This document shows, in pieces, positions 1 through 8,873 of a DNA stretch of 64,000 nucleotides. Positions within the stretch are counted from its first letter, which is position 1. Every line of letters starts with the position of its first letter. A model generated the notes under the pieces. That model was given only the letters and a program-made list of their open reading frames with translations. It made no database searches and was not told the origin of the DNA. The DNA lies in contig NZ_CP109190.1 of NCBI RefSeq assembly GCF_041438805.1, positions 682,001 through 746,000 of the forward strand, read 5' to 3'. Origin of the DNA: Streptomyces sp. NBC_01707 (GTDB lineage: Bacteria > Actinomycetota > Actinomycetes > Streptomycetales > Streptomycetaceae). The translations under genes and the position numbers were made by a program.

Positions 1-34
1 GACGCTGATCCGCGTGAAGCGGCCCGAGCGGTGA
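1..34 (+). CDS. 3' end of an unidentified gene (partial)
   Basis: The window opens inside a reading frame (second frame) whose last codons give TLIRVKRPER followed by TGA. The TGA overlaps the GTG start of the next gene in a GTGA arrangement, which is the usual sign of translational coupling in actinomycetes, so these bases are probably the tail of a co-transcribed gene. Ten residues are too few to identify the product. Confidence 0.45.
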   Translation, partial: TLIRVKRPER

Positions 35-1008
35 GCCCGCATCCGTCGTTGCCGTCCTGGGCGACGTGGTGGCAACGGCCGTTCCCGGACGCCAACACAC
101 TGTTGCTCCAGGGGCGGCAACCGGCCCTGGTCGACACCGGGTTCGTGGGTCATGCCGAGGAGACGGCCGCCTGGGCCCGCGCACGCGCCGGGGAGGTCGG
201 CCTGGTGGTGAACACGCACTGGCACTCCGACCACGTCGGCGGCAACGCCCTCCTCCAGGCGCATGGCGCCGCCGTCGCGGCCGGGGCACCGGAGGCCGAG
301 GCCATCGAGCGCCGGGACCCGGGCTGCTGCGCGGCCGAGTACCTGGATCAGCCGGTCGCCCCGTACACGGTCGACGTATCGCTCGACGACGGACAGGTCC
401 TCCGGCTCGGTGACGCCGAGTGGGAGGTCGTCCGGACCCCCGGGCACACGCCTGGGCATCTGGCGCTGTGGGAGCCGGAGAAGCGGCTGCTCGTGGTCGG
501 GGACGCGCTGTCGGACTACGACGTCGGCTGGGTGAACCTCGCCCTCGACGGACTCGACGCGGCCACCGCCGCGCTCACCTCCCTCAAACGGATGGCCGAC
601 CTCGCCCCACGCGTGATCCTCCCCTCCCACGGCCCGATCCCCGCCGACCCGGGTGCCGCATTCGCCGCAGCCCTGCGCCGTGCGCAACGGCTCGTGGACG
701 ACCCGGACGGGACGGTCTGGTACGGCGCTCGGCGGATCTTCGCATTCGCCCTGATGATCCGCGGGGGCCTCCCGGCCGACGAGGTCGAGCCCTACCTCCA
801 CGCTCGAGCCTGGCTGATCGACGCCGCCCGGCTCCTGGACCTGACGCCCGAGGCGCTCGCCACCGACCTGGTCACCACCATGCTCGCCAGCCGCGCCGTC
901 GTCCTCCGCGACGGACGCCTCCACGCCGCCGCCGACCACACCCCTGTGGCGGCCGAGTCGTTGCGCGTGCCGTACCCGCGCGCATGGCCTGTTTCGGAGC
1001 CGCGCTGA
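31..1008 (+). CDS. MBL-fold metallo-hydrolase
   Basis: 325-residue protein of the metallo-beta-lactamase superfamily. The metal-binding HxHxDH motif is present as THWHSDH (His63, His65, Asp67, His68); a third His lies in TPGHTPGH near residue 140, the bridging Asp in GDALSDYD near 158, and the last His in LPSHGP near 200. A helical C-terminal tail follows, as in glyoxalase-II/lactonase-like hydrolases of this superfamily. The substrate cannot be read from sequence; hydrolysis of a thioester, lactone or phosphoester is the family range. The GTG start at 31 overlaps the upstream stop (GTGA), implying an operon that begins outside the window. It converges with the gene at 1203-2111. Confidence 0.88.
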   Translation: MSPHPSLPSWATWWQRPFPDANTLLLQGRQPALVDTGFVGHAEETAAWARARAGEVGLVVNTHWHSDHVGGNALLQAHGAAVAAGAPEAEAIERRDPGCCAAEYLDQPVAPYTVDVSLDDGQVLRLGDAEWEVVRTPGHTPGHLALWEPEKRLLVVGDALSDYDVGWVNLALDGLDAATAALTSLKRMADLAPRVILPSHGPIPADPGAAFAAALRRAQRLVDDPDGTVWYGARRIFAFALMIRGGLPADEVEPYLHARAWLIDAARLLDLTPEALATDLVTTMLASRAVVLRDGRLHAAADHTPVAAESLRVPYPRAWPVSEPR

Positions 1009-1202
1009 CTCGCGGCGGAACGTGTGTGGGCGAACGTCTTCCCGCCGCTCGCCTGCCTACGTTCCGCCCGGACCGTACGCCGCCGGCATCGCCCGCCTAC
1101 CCCGCGCTCCTTCATCTCACGCAGGTGGTAGGTCCGAACCCGCTTCGGGGCCGGGCGGAGGTTGCCGTCCCGCTGCTGATACCCGCACTTCCGAAGACAG
1201 GC

Positions 1203-2111
1203 TCAACGATCGACGATGACCTGCTGCATCAGCTCCTGCAGTTGAAGGCCGCGGGCCGCGTCGATCCCGGTGCCGATACCGGTGCGTACGGCAGTGGCGA
1301 ACTCGCTTCTGAGAACGGGCCAACATTCCTCGTGGTCGATGCCTGCCGTGTCGTAGACGAGTTCATCGGACGGGCCGAAGAGCTCGACGCGCGTCCTGGC
1401 ACGGGGCAGGTTGACGCTACCGGACAGTGAGGCCTGGCTGACAGCGCCGTTGCTGTGTTCGCAGGTCAGCTCGATCCAACGGCGCGGGTCGCCCGTGCCG
1501 CGTACGGAGACGATCGGCGCGACAGCGCTGTCCAGCAGGTCAAGCAGGTGCGGGCCGAGGTCGAGCAGCGCGCCGTGCTCCAGCCGCCAGGATGTCGCGA
1601 ACTCCCCGCCGAGGAAGGCGCCGTGCAGATAGCAGGACCGAGCGCCGATGACCTCACGGGTTGCAGCCTCGGCAAGGAACTCCCGGGTGGTCGGGTGGTA
1701 CCGCTTGGTGAGGACGAGTTGCGAAATGACGCCGTGCTCGGCCACCGCGTCGGCAACGGCGCGTGCGGCGGCGAGGTCCGCTCCCAGTGGTTTTTCCAGG
1801 AGTAGTGCCCGTCCGGCGGCTGCCGCCTGAACGGCGAGGCCGGCCTGAACGGTGGGCGGCACGGCGAAGGCGATCGCCTCGCATTGATCGAGCAGCTCCT
1901 CGAAGGAACCGGCGGCGTGGGCCCCGTAGGCATTCGCCACCTCGGCTGCCGCTTCCGGGCGCCGTGCCCATACGGCGGTCAAAGTGGTTTCCGGGCCGGC
2001 GGCCAGCATCCGGGCGTGCATCGCGCGCGCCCACGGTCCTGCGCCGACGAGGCCGACGCGGACCGGAGGGTAGGTCCAGGGGCCTTGGGGCAGGCCCGTT
2101 ATTCGGGACAT
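1203..2111 (-). CDS. Gfo/Idh/MocA family oxidoreductase
   Basis: NAD(P)-dependent sugar or cyclitol dehydrogenase. The N-terminal Rossmann fold has VGLVGAGPWARAMH as dinucleotide-binding motif, and the family signature EKP occurs as LLLEKPLG around residue 115. The C-terminal half fits the substrate-binding beta-sheet domain, and total length (302 aa) is slightly short for the family. I chose the ATG at 2111 because GGAGAG lies 3-8 bases upstream; an in-frame ATG 39 bases further upstream lacks a Rossmann reason to exist. It is the last gene of the leftward sugar-transport operon, 28 bp after the ROK regulator, so it probably oxidises the imported sugar or its derivative in the cytoplasm. Confidence 0.88.
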   Translation of the reverse strand: MSRITGLPQGPWTYPPVRVGLVGAGPWARAMHARMLAAGPETTLTAVWARRPEAAAEVANAYGAHAAGSFEELLDQCEAIAFAVPPTVQAGLAVQAAAAGRALLLEKPLGADLAAARAVADAVAEHGVISQLVLTKRYHPTTREFLAEAATREVIGARSCYLHGAFLGGEFATSWRLEHGALLDLGPHLLDLLDSAVAPIVSVRGTGDPRRWIELTCEHSNGAVSQASLSGSVNLPRARTRVELFGPSDELVYDTAGIDHEECWPVLRSEFATAVRTGIGTGIDAARGLQLQELMQQVIVDR

Positions 2112-2139
2112 GGACTCTCCATAGGTGTGCGGACAGGGG

Positions 2140-3354
2140 TCAGCGGACACTGTCGCCGCGGGCGAGTGCAGCGAGCCGGGCGTCTGCCCTGTCGGGGGCG
2201 TAGAGGTGGTCGATGACCATGGCCGCAGCCCCGACCAGAGCCGCGCGGTCGCCGAGGGTGGAGATGGTCACGGAGAGATGGGCGGTGGTTCGAGGCAGCG
2301 CCCGCTGGTAGAGGAGTTCCCGTACGCCGGTGAGAAAGGGGGTGCCCGCGAGGTCTCCGCCGAGCATCAGGACGCCGGGGTTGAGCAGTGTCACCACCGT
2401 GACAAGGACCTCGCCGATGCGCTGCCCGGCCTCCCGGGCGAGCCGCACGGCATCGGGCTGTCCAGCGGCGAGATGGTCGCGCACATCGGAACCCGAGGTG
2501 GTGGGAAACCCGGCCGCTGTCAGTTGTTCGGCGATGGAACGGCCGCTGGCGACAGCTGCCAGGCAGCCGTAGGAGCCGCACATGCAGAGTGCGTCGGGAC
2601 GGTCGTGGAGCCGGATGTGGCCGATGTCGCCCGCTCCCCCGTCGATTCCGCGGTAGACCTCACCGCCGACAACGACTCCGGCGCCGATTCCGGTCGATGC
2701 CTTGACCAGGAGGAAAGCTCCGCAGTCGGGGTGGTTCTCGCGCTGCTCGGCCAGTGCCATCAGGTTGGCGTCGTTGTCGACGAAGACTGGCAGGGGTCCT
2801 GGGGTGGACGGTCGGCCGACGTGTTCCGCGAAGGCGTCGCGCACCCGTTCCCGTACCGGGAACCGGTCCCAGCCGGGCATTATCGGCGGCTGAACGATCT
2901 GCGCCGACTCCCAGTCGACCGGCCCCGGTACGGAGAGGCCGACCCCGCAGACCCGGTCAGGCCCGACGCACGCCTCGTCGAGGAGCGGGCCGAACCAGCG
3001 CGCGAGCCGGTCCAGGACCACATCGGGGCCGTCTGCGATCACCAGGTCACCGGTGCGTTCGGCAAGGATCGTCCCGGCGAGGTCGAGCACGGCGGCGCGA
3101 CCGTGCCGGGTCTCCAGGTCGGCTACGAGCACCACGGCATGGGTCGGGTCGAACTCCAGCCGTGCGGAGGGGCGTCCACCGGTGGAGGCGCCGGCGGCAC
3201 CGCGCAGCCAGCCGGCTCCGAAGAGCTGATCGAGGCGGTGCCCGACGGTCGACCGGGACAGTCCCGTCGCTTGCTGCAACTCCCCGCGTGTGGTGGCCTC
3301 GCCGCTGCGGATGAGCTGCAGCAGGTGTCCCGCACTCGCCTGGTTTCCTGCCAT
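2140..3354 (-). CDS. ROK family transcriptional regulator
   Basis: 404-residue repressor-type ROK protein. The N-terminal winged helix covers about residues 8-55 (TTRGELQQATGLSRSTVGHR recognisable as the helix-turn-helix). The sugar-kinase-like ROK domain follows, with a STGIGAG turn, a GHI metal-site motif and the zinc cluster CMCGSYGC near residue 255. Such proteins bind a sugar or sugar phosphate and release DNA. Encoded between the permease genes and the Gfo/Idh gene of the same operon, it most likely controls this locus; the inverted repeats at 6834-6895 are candidate operators. The ATG at 3354 fits the start of the HTH. Confidence 0.9.
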   Translation of the reverse strand: MAGNQASAGHLLQLIRSGEATTRGELQQATGLSRSTVGHRLDQLFGAGWLRGAAGASTGGRPSARLEFDPTHAVVLVADLETRHGRAAVLDLAGTILAERTGDLVIADGPDVVLDRLARWFGPLLDEACVGPDRVCGVGLSVPGPVDWESAQIVQPPIMPGWDRFPVRERVRDAFAEHVGRPSTPGPLPVFVDNDANLMALAEQRENHPDCGAFLLVKASTGIGAGVVVGGEVYRGIDGGAGDIGHIRLHDRPDALCMCGSYGCLAAVASGRSIAEQLTAAGFPTTSGSDVRDHLAAGQPDAVRLAREAGQRIGEVLVTVVTLLNPGVLMLGGDLAGTPFLTGVRELLYQRALPRTTAHLSVTISTLGDRAALVGAAAMVIDHLYAPDRADARLAALARGDSVR

Positions 3355-3437
3355 TCCTGCTGTCCTCGTCCTGTTCGTCCGTGCCGGGAAGCCGCTTGTG
3401 CAGCCGCGCCGGCGACCTCGTCGCTCCTGATCGGGTG

Positions 3438-4394
3438 TCAGCCCTTGTCCGCGCCGCTGGTCAGCCCCTCGGTGAGAAGGCGTTCAGCTGCGAAGAACAG
3501 CAGTACCACGGGGATGGTGAGGATCACGGACCCGGCCATCAGAACGGTCTTCGACACCTCGATGCCGTTGGCCAGCTGCTGAAGTCCGAGCGAGACCGTC
3601 CACTTGCCCGGGTCGGCTGCCAGGAAGAGGAGGGCGAAGAGGAATTCGTTCCAGGCGATCATGAAGACGTAAAGTCCGGTGGCCATCAGCGTCGGCAGCG
3701 CGAGGGGCAGGATGATCCTGCGCACGGTCTGCAGCCGGGAGGCGCCGTCGATCGCGGCGGCCTCCTCGATGGTGAAGGGGATGGTCGCGAAGTAGTTTTT
3801 CAGCATGTAGATCGACACCGGCACGGTCTGCGCGATGTAGACGATGGCCAGGCCGACGAGGCTGCCCGAGAGACCCATCTTCGCGAACATCACGAAGAGC
3901 GGGACGGCGAGCAGAGTGGCCGGGAAGAGGTAGACGGCCAGGAAGAGCGCGCTGACATGCCGGCTGCCGAAGAATTTCAGGCGGCTGACGGCGTAGGCGC
4001 CGGGCACCGCGGCTGCCAGGGTGAGCAGCACCGTGGCAATGGCGACGAGTGCCGAGTTGAGCAGCATGTCGAGGAAGCCCTGACCACCCTCGGAGGTGGG
4101 TTTGAGAACACTCTCGTATGTGGCGAGGGTGAAGTCCTTGGCCGTGACCCAGAGGTTGCCGGGATTCAGCAGCAGTGCGTCGATGGGCTTCACCGACAGC
4201 ATCAGCATGTAGTAGAAGGGCACGATCGTGATCGCAGCCAGGAACGCGATCACGACCCAGCGCAGTATCCCGAAGAACCGCTCCTCGAACTGGGCGCGAC
4301 TCAGGGTCCGGCGGCGCTGCGGCGGCGCGGTGGGGCGGGCGGCCAGGGTGGGCCGGGTGGGTGCCACGGGGGTCGTGGGCGGGGCGCTGCTCAT
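3438..4394 (-). CDS. Carbohydrate ABC transporter permease (MalG type)
   Basis: 318-residue inner-membrane component of a CUT1 sugar importer. After a basic, proline-rich cytoplasmic N-terminus (about 45 residues) come six predicted membrane helices, and the EAA loop that docks the ATPase is clear (EEAAAIDGASRLQTVRRI, about residues 205-222). The start codon overlaps the stop of the upstream permease gene as ATGA, so the two permeases should be made in equal amounts. No ATPase gene is present in the locus; in Streptomyces such importers usually share the MsiK ATPase encoded elsewhere (established for the family, inferred here). Confidence 0.92.
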   Translation of the reverse strand: MSSAPPTTPVAPTRPTLAARPTAPPQRRRTLSRAQFEERFFGILRWVVIAFLAAITIVPFYYMLMLSVKPIDALLLNPGNLWVTAKDFTLATYESVLKPTSEGGQGFLDMLLNSALVAIATVLLTLAAAVPGAYAVSRLKFFGSRHVSALFLAVYLFPATLLAVPLFVMFAKMGLSGSLVGLAIVYIAQTVPVSIYMLKNYFATIPFTIEEAAAIDGASRLQTVRRIILPLALPTLMATGLYVFMIAWNEFLFALLFLAADPGKWTVSLGLQQLANGIEVSKTVLMAGSVILTIPVVLLFFAAERLLTEGLTSGADKG

Positions 4395-5371
4395 GCCGAC
4401 TCCTCCTGAACCTTCTTGCCGAAGAACTTGAAGTAGATGCCGAGCAGGGCCATGAGCACGACGGCGAGGACGAGGGCCTGGGCCGACGCGGCTCCGACGT
4501 CGTAGCGGGAGGTGAGGAAGTCGTAGACGCGGACAGCGACGACATCTGTACCAGAACCGCCACCGGTGAGGAGATAGATGTCATCGAACTTGTTGAACGT
4601 CATGATGAAGCGCAGGACGGACAGCAGGGCGATGACGGGCATCAGCTGCGGCAGCAGAATGTGCCGGAAACGCTGCGAGATGGTGGCTCCGTCGACCTCG
4701 GCGGCCTCCTCCAGACTGCTGGGGACCGCTTGGAGGCGGGCGAGCATGAAGAGGAAGGCGAAGGGGAAGTACCGCCAGGTCTCGAAGGCGATGACGGTGA
4801 GCAGCGCCAGCGGGATGTCGAAGTGGACGCCGAGCAGGCCGACTTCGTACGACCGGGTGGAGAGGAAGGCGATCGGGTCGTCCCAGCCGAAGAGCCGACG
4901 GCCCCATTCGTTGACGATTCCGTACTGCGGGCTGAGCGCGACCTCCCAGACGAAGGAGACGGCGACGACCGGCGCGACGTACGGGAGGAGCATCGCGGCT
5001 CGCAGGGCGCCGCGGCCGCGGAACGGCCGCCGCAGTGCGAGGGCCGCGACGAGGCCGAGGATCACGGAGCCTGCGGTGGCTCCGATCGTGTAGAGCAGTG
5101 TGGTGCCGAGGCTGCTCCAGAAGCCGGGCGAGCCGAAGACCTGCTCGAAGTTGTCCAGGGTCCAGCGGCCGAAGAGACCGTTCTCCTGAATGTTGACGAG
5201 CTTGGAGTTCTGGAAGGCGAGCAGGACGGTCCACAGGATCGGCAGGATCACGACGACCAGGACGACCAGGAAGGTGGGGGTGACGAAGGCGAGGCCCGCG
5301 CGGTTCTCCCGCCTGCTGGAGGTCTGTGGCCGGTAGCGGCGCTTCTTCGCGGCGCTCTGGATTGTGCTCAT
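4391..5371 (-). CDS. Sugar ABC transporter permease (MalF type)
   Basis: 326-residue CUT1 permease partner of the MalG-type protein. The chosen start (ATG at 5371, MSTIQSAAKKRRYRPQ) gives a basic cytoplasmic tail followed by the first helix (FVTPTFLVVLVVVILPILW). The EAA loop is seen as EEAAEVDGATISQRFRHILL near residue 225. The open frame continues upstream of this ATG without a family reason and would run into the binding-protein gene, so the shorter form is preferred. It lies 35 bp downstream of the binding-protein gene and overlaps the next permease by 4 bp. Confidence 0.92.
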   Translation of the reverse strand: MSTIQSAAKKRRYRPQTSSRRENRAGLAFVTPTFLVVLVVVILPILWTVLLAFQNSKLVNIQENGLFGRWTLDNFEQVFGSPGFWSSLGTTLLYTIGATAGSVILGLVAALALRRPFRGRGALRAAMLLPYVAPVVAVSFVWEVALSPQYGIVNEWGRRLFGWDDPIAFLSTRSYEVGLLGVHFDIPLALLTVIAFETWRYFPFAFLFMLARLQAVPSSLEEAAEVDGATISQRFRHILLPQLMPVIALLSVLRFIMTFNKFDDIYLLTGGGSGTDVVAVRVYDFLTSRYDVGAASAQALVLAVVLMALLGIYFKFFGKKVQEESA

Positions 5372-5406
5372 GGGTCGACTACCTCGATGACGGAGCGGCC
5401 TTGCGG

Positions 5407-6813
5407 CTACTGGAGGGATTTCTGGAGGGCGGCCACTTCGTCGTTGGCCTCCTTGGCGGCCTCGGCGGGCGAGAGCTGTCCGCCGGTCATCGCACCGATG
5501 GCTTTGGCAACGGGCAGTTCGCCGTTGGTGGCGCCGACAAGGGTGCCCTGCCCCTGGGTGAGGCCCCATCGCTTCATGTCGCTCACACCGGTGACGAGCT
5601 GGTCGAGGAGCGCCGACGGGTAGGCCTTCTGCATGGATTCGTGGCGGTCGACGCCCATGACACTGGAGCGCCACGCGCGCTGGAAGGAGCCGGGTGCGTC
5701 GGGGGTGCCGGTGCGAACCGGGATCTTGCCTTCGGGGGCCATGCCGAACCAGTCCGTGTACCCCTTGCCCATCATGTATTCGATGAACTTCTCGGAGGGT
5801 CCGGTCTCGGCGGTCTTGGTGACGGCCCATGAGGTGATCTCACCGAACTGGGCGGGTGCCTCACCGTCGGGGCCCTGCAGGGATGTGACGACGCCGGTGT
5901 TGCGGGCGAGGAACTTCGGGTCCTTCTTGCATTCCGGGCAGCTCGGGAGTGCGTCGGAGCGCAGGCCTGCCAGCTCGTCCAGGAGGAAGGAGGACCAGAC
6001 CATCATGGTGGACTGGCCGGAGAAATAGGTGGCGCGGGTGGTGTCGACGCTCTGGGTTCCTGGCGCTCCATGTTTGCGTGCCAGGTCGTCGTAGGCGGTG
6101 AAGGCCGCTCGGCACGCCGGTGAGTCGAGGGCCGGTTCGCCCTGTCCGTCCACGAGCTGGCAGTCGTTCGCCAGCGCCAGGTCCTCGAAGCTCTGCTGGG
6201 TGAAGACGTCCGACGGATCGGTGGCGAGGGAGACGCCGTACCGGCCGTTGCGGTCGAGGGCGGCTGCTGCTTTCAGCGCGCTTGCGTAGCTGTCGGGCGC
6301 CTTGAGTCCGGCCTTGGCGAACAGGTCCTTGCGGTAGACGACGAGCTGGAGCCAGGCGTCGGAGGGGACGCCGAGGCGGGTGCCGTGGTCCTCGGTGAGC
6401 GACAGCGCGTTGCTGTTGAACGTATCCGGGTGCAGGTCCTTGACGATCTTGTCCGCAACTTCGGTGTTGAGCAGTCCGTTGCCGTACATCTGCCAGACCT
6501 GGCCCATCGGCACGGCGCCGATCACATCCGGAAGCTTTCCGGCGGCGGCTGCGGACATGATCAGCTGCGGCAGCTGGGCCTCGTCCACGCCGACGAGATC
6601 GACCTTTACGCCCGTCTCCTTCTCGAACCGGCTGACCACCTTCTGCGTCGCGGCCATCCGCGGCGGCAGGTTCTCCTGCGACCACACCGTGATCCGGTTG
6701 TCGGCTTCCTGATCGGCACCTGAGACGCCTGAGCAGCCTGCTAGCAGGCCTGCGGCAAGGGTCGCGGCGAGCCCGAACACGGTCGCCCTCGACCGTCGGG
6801 TCTTCATCACCAT
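5407..6813 (-). CDS. Extracellular sugar-binding lipoprotein of ABC importer
   Basis: 468-residue solute-binding protein. The N-terminus is a lipoprotein signal (basic MVMKTRRSR, hydrophobic stretch, lipobox LLAGC with Cys26), so the mature protein should be lipid-anchored on the outer face of the membrane. The rest fits family-1 periplasmic-like sugar-binding proteins (early motif RITVWSQENLPPRMAATQKV; ITSWAVTKTAETG in the C-terminal lobe). The ATG at 6813 is preceded by GAGGAAACAGC, a good ribosome site; an in-frame ATG two codons later is an alternative. First gene of the leftward operon, facing the dehydrogenase operon across a 136-bp promoter region. The exact ligand is unknown; the glycosidases next door suggest an oligosaccharide or glycoside. 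Confidence 0.92.
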   Translation of the reverse strand: MVMKTRRSRATVFGLAATLAAGLLAGCSGVSGADQEADNRITVWSQENLPPRMAATQKVVSRFEKETGVKVDLVGVDEAQLPQLIMSAAAAGKLPDVIGAVPMGQVWQMYGNGLLNTEVADKIVKDLHPDTFNSNALSLTEDHGTRLGVPSDAWLQLVVYRKDLFAKAGLKAPDSYASALKAAAALDRNGRYGVSLATDPSDVFTQQSFEDLALANDCQLVDGQGEPALDSPACRAAFTAYDDLARKHGAPGTQSVDTTRATYFSGQSTMMVWSSFLLDELAGLRSDALPSCPECKKDPKFLARNTGVVTSLQGPDGEAPAQFGEITSWAVTKTAETGPSEKFIEYMMGKGYTDWFGMAPEGKIPVRTGTPDAPGSFQRAWRSSVMGVDRHESMQKAYPSALLDQLVTGVSDMKRWGLTQGQGTLVGATNGELPVAKAIGAMTGGQLSPAEAAKEANDEVAALQKSLQ

Positions 6814-6949
6814 GCTGTTTCCTCACGCCACTTATGCACTTTCAAGGTGCATCTCAGCATCACTTTTGCTTGTTGACAAGACATAACTCTGAGATATCTT
6901 CGACGTAAGTCAGCGAGCAACACCCCTCTCAGCACCATCGGAGCCCTCC
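6814..6949 (+). promoter_or_regulatory. Divergent promoter region with nested inverted repeats
   Basis: Shared control region of the transporter operon (left) and the dehydrogenase/glycosidase operon (right). It is clearly AT-richer than the surroundings. Perfect inverted repeats: ATGCAC/GTGCAT at 6834-6839 and 6847-6852; ATCTCAG/CTGAGAT at 6851-6857 and 6889-6895; and, inside that pair, CTTGT-TG-ACAAG at 6869-6880. A TTGACA (6873-6878) lies 16 bp from TATCTT (6895-6900), a plausible rightward -35/-10 that the inner palindrome would overlap. The ROK regulator encoded in the left operon is the obvious candidate to bind here. This is inference from position and symmetry only. Confidence 0.55.
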
Positions 6950-7996
6950 GTGGAACGCGTCGTCCAGTTCACCGGCCCTCGTCAGGTCGAAGTCGCCGAG
7001 CACGAGAGCTCGCCCCTTCCTCCCGGGCACCTGCGAGTACGCACCAGGTACTCCGGCATTTCCGCCGGAACCGAGCTCACCGCCTACCGGGGCACGAACC
7101 CGTATCTCACCCGCACCTGGGACGCCGGGGCCCGGCTCTTCCGCGACGGTGCAGCAGGCATCGAGTACCCGGTGGCGGGCTGGGGTTACTCCGAGGTCGG
7201 CGAGGTCACGGAGGTCTCCCCCGAGCTCGTCGGTACGCCGGGCATGCCGGTGACCGGCGATGTGGTCTGGGGTATCTGGGGTCACCGCAGCGAGGGCATC
7301 GTGCCGGCCGAGCGCATGGTGGGACACACACTGCCCGCCGGGCTCGAACCCCTGGCAGGGGCCTTCGCCCGGGTCGGCGCCATCGCGTACAACGCCGTAC
7401 TGGCTGCCGACATCCACCTCGGCGAGGACATCGCCGTATTCGGCCAGGGTGTGATCGGCCTCCTCACCACGCGCCTTGCTCAGCTCAACGGCGCCCGGGT
7501 CACCGCAGTCGACGCCCTCGACGACCGGCTCGAGACGGCCCGAGCCTACGGAGCGCGGCACACCTTGAACGCCCGCACCGACAGCGTCGCCGAACGCATC
7601 CGTGAAGCCACCGGTGGCATGGGCGCCGATGTCGCCATCGAGATAAGCGGCGTGTATCCGGCGCTCCACGAGGCTCTGCGCTCGGTCACCGTCGGTGGCC
7701 GGGTCGTCGCGTCCGGCTTCTACCAGGGCGACGGGACAGGGCTGCGACTCGGCGACGAGTTCCACCACAACCGCGTACAGCTGATCTGCTCCCAGATCGG
7801 CGGTGTCCCGCCGCAGCTCGCGGGACGCTGGACCGTGGAGCGGCTCCAGCAGACGTTCCTGTCCCTGGTGGCGGAAGGCCAGGTCGACGTGGAATCCCTG
7901 GTCAGCCACACCGTCCCGGTGGAGGACGCCGCCGGTGCCTACGTCCTGCTGGACGAGCGGCCCGCGGATGCGCTCCAGGTCGTACTGGAGTTCTGA
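6950..7996 (+). CDS. MDR (zinc-type alcohol dehydrogenase-like) oxidoreductase
   Basis: 348-residue medium-chain dehydrogenase. A GroES-like N-terminal half (SGISAGTE motif around residue 36) is followed by a Rossmann fold with VFGQGVIGLLTTRLAQ near residue 165. The four-cysteine structural-zinc lobe of classical ADHs is missing, as in several sugar/cyclitol-type and bacteriochlorophyllide-like MDR members, so catalytic zinc use is uncertain. GTG start at 6950 follows GGAG about 8 bases upstream. First gene of the rightward operon. With the Gfo/Idh protein and the TIM-barrel isomerase next door it suggests an oxidoreductive route of sugar or cyclitol breakdown in the cytoplasm. Confidence 0.85.
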   Translation: MERVVQFTGPRQVEVAEHESSPLPPGHLRVRTRYSGISAGTELTAYRGTNPYLTRTWDAGARLFRDGAAGIEYPVAGWGYSEVGEVTEVSPELVGTPGMPVTGDVVWGIWGHRSEGIVPAERMVGHTLPAGLEPLAGAFARVGAIAYNAVLAADIHLGEDIAVFGQGVIGLLTTRLAQLNGARVTAVDALDDRLETARAYGARHTLNARTDSVAERIREATGGMGADVAIEISGVYPALHEALRSVTVGGRVVASGFYQGDGTGLRLGDEFHHNRVQLICSQIGGVPPQLAGRWTVERLQQTFLSLVAEGQVDVESLVSHTVPVEDAAGAYVLLDERPADALQVVLEF

Positions 7997-8072
7997 GCCT
8001 GCCCGGCCCCCTCCCGCGCCACGAACCACACGACTGCAGCGCGCTGCCCATCAGCGCCGAAAGGCACCCCCC

Positions 8073-8873
8073 ATGATCAAGACCGCCTGCCAGGAACAAC
8101 TGCTCCCCGGCAACTCGCTCCATGAGAAATGGTCGTTCGCCCAGGACGCCGGCTACGACGCCATCGAACTGCGCTCCAAGGGCGACTTCCACTTCCGTGA
8201 CCGCCTGCCCGAGCTGAAGCAAGCCCTCACCGACGGTGTCGTCATGCCCACCGTCTGTGTCGACATGCTGCACTTCTTCGCAGCGTTCGACGACACCCAG
8301 CGCCGGGACGCGCTGGAGCAGATGAAGTCGCAGCTGAGCGTCGCGGCAGAGATAGGTGCTCTTGGCGTGCAGACCCCGGCCTCGTACGGAATGTTCTCGC
8401 GTCGCCTGCCCCCCTTCGAACCGCCGCGCACGGAGGAGCAGGACCGCGACGTGCTGCTCGCCGGCCTGACGGAGCTGGGCGAACACGCGCGCAAGGAGGG
8501 CGTCACCCTCTACCTGGAGCCGCTGAACCGGTACGAGGACCACATGGTCAATCGCTTGGAGCAGGCCGCGAACCTGATCCGTACGGTCGGGCTGGACTCG
8601 GTCCGTATCGGTATCGACAGCTACCACATGAACATCGAGGAAGCCGATCCGTCGGCTGCCATCCTCGCTGCCGCCCCGTACATCGGCCATGCCCAGGTCA
8701 GCGACTCCAACCGGTTCCAGCCGGGGGCCGGGCACCTGGACTGGCCGGCCTGGCTCGGCGCCCTGCACACCATCGGCTTCGAGGGCTACCTCGCGGCCGA
8801 GTGCCGGCTGACCGGCGACCCCGTTGAGGCCGTCCGTTCGATCCCCGCGTTCCTTCGGAGGTCCGGCGCGTGA
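8073..8873 (+). CDS. Sugar phosphate isomerase/epimerase-type TIM-barrel protein
   Basis: 266-residue AP-endonuclease-2-like TIM barrel, the fold of xylose isomerase-like, inosose dehydratase and 3-keto-sugar epimerase proteins. Expected metal ligands are visible: Glu in LYLEPLNRYEDH (about residue 148), Asp/His in IDSYHMNIEE (about 183), His in GHAQVSDSNRFQPG, and Glu in YLAAECRL near the C-terminus. ATG at 8073 is used because homology-like sequence (KTACQEQLLPGNSLHEKW) begins there. Its stop overlaps the next start as GTGA. It probably acts on the sugar product of the neighbouring dehydrogenases. Confidence 0.87.
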   Translation: MIKTACQEQLLPGNSLHEKWSFAQDAGYDAIELRSKGDFHFRDRLPELKQALTDGVVMPTVCVDMLHFFAAFDDTQRRDALEQMKSQLSVAAEIGALGVQTPASYGMFSRRLPPFEPPRTEEQDRDVLLAGLTELGEHARKEGVTLYLEPLNRYEDHMVNRLEQAANLIRTVGLDSVRIGIDSYHMNIEEADPSAAILAAAPYIGHAQVSDSNRFQPGAGHLDWPAWLGALHTIGFEGYLAAECRLTGDPVEAVRSIPAFLRRSGA

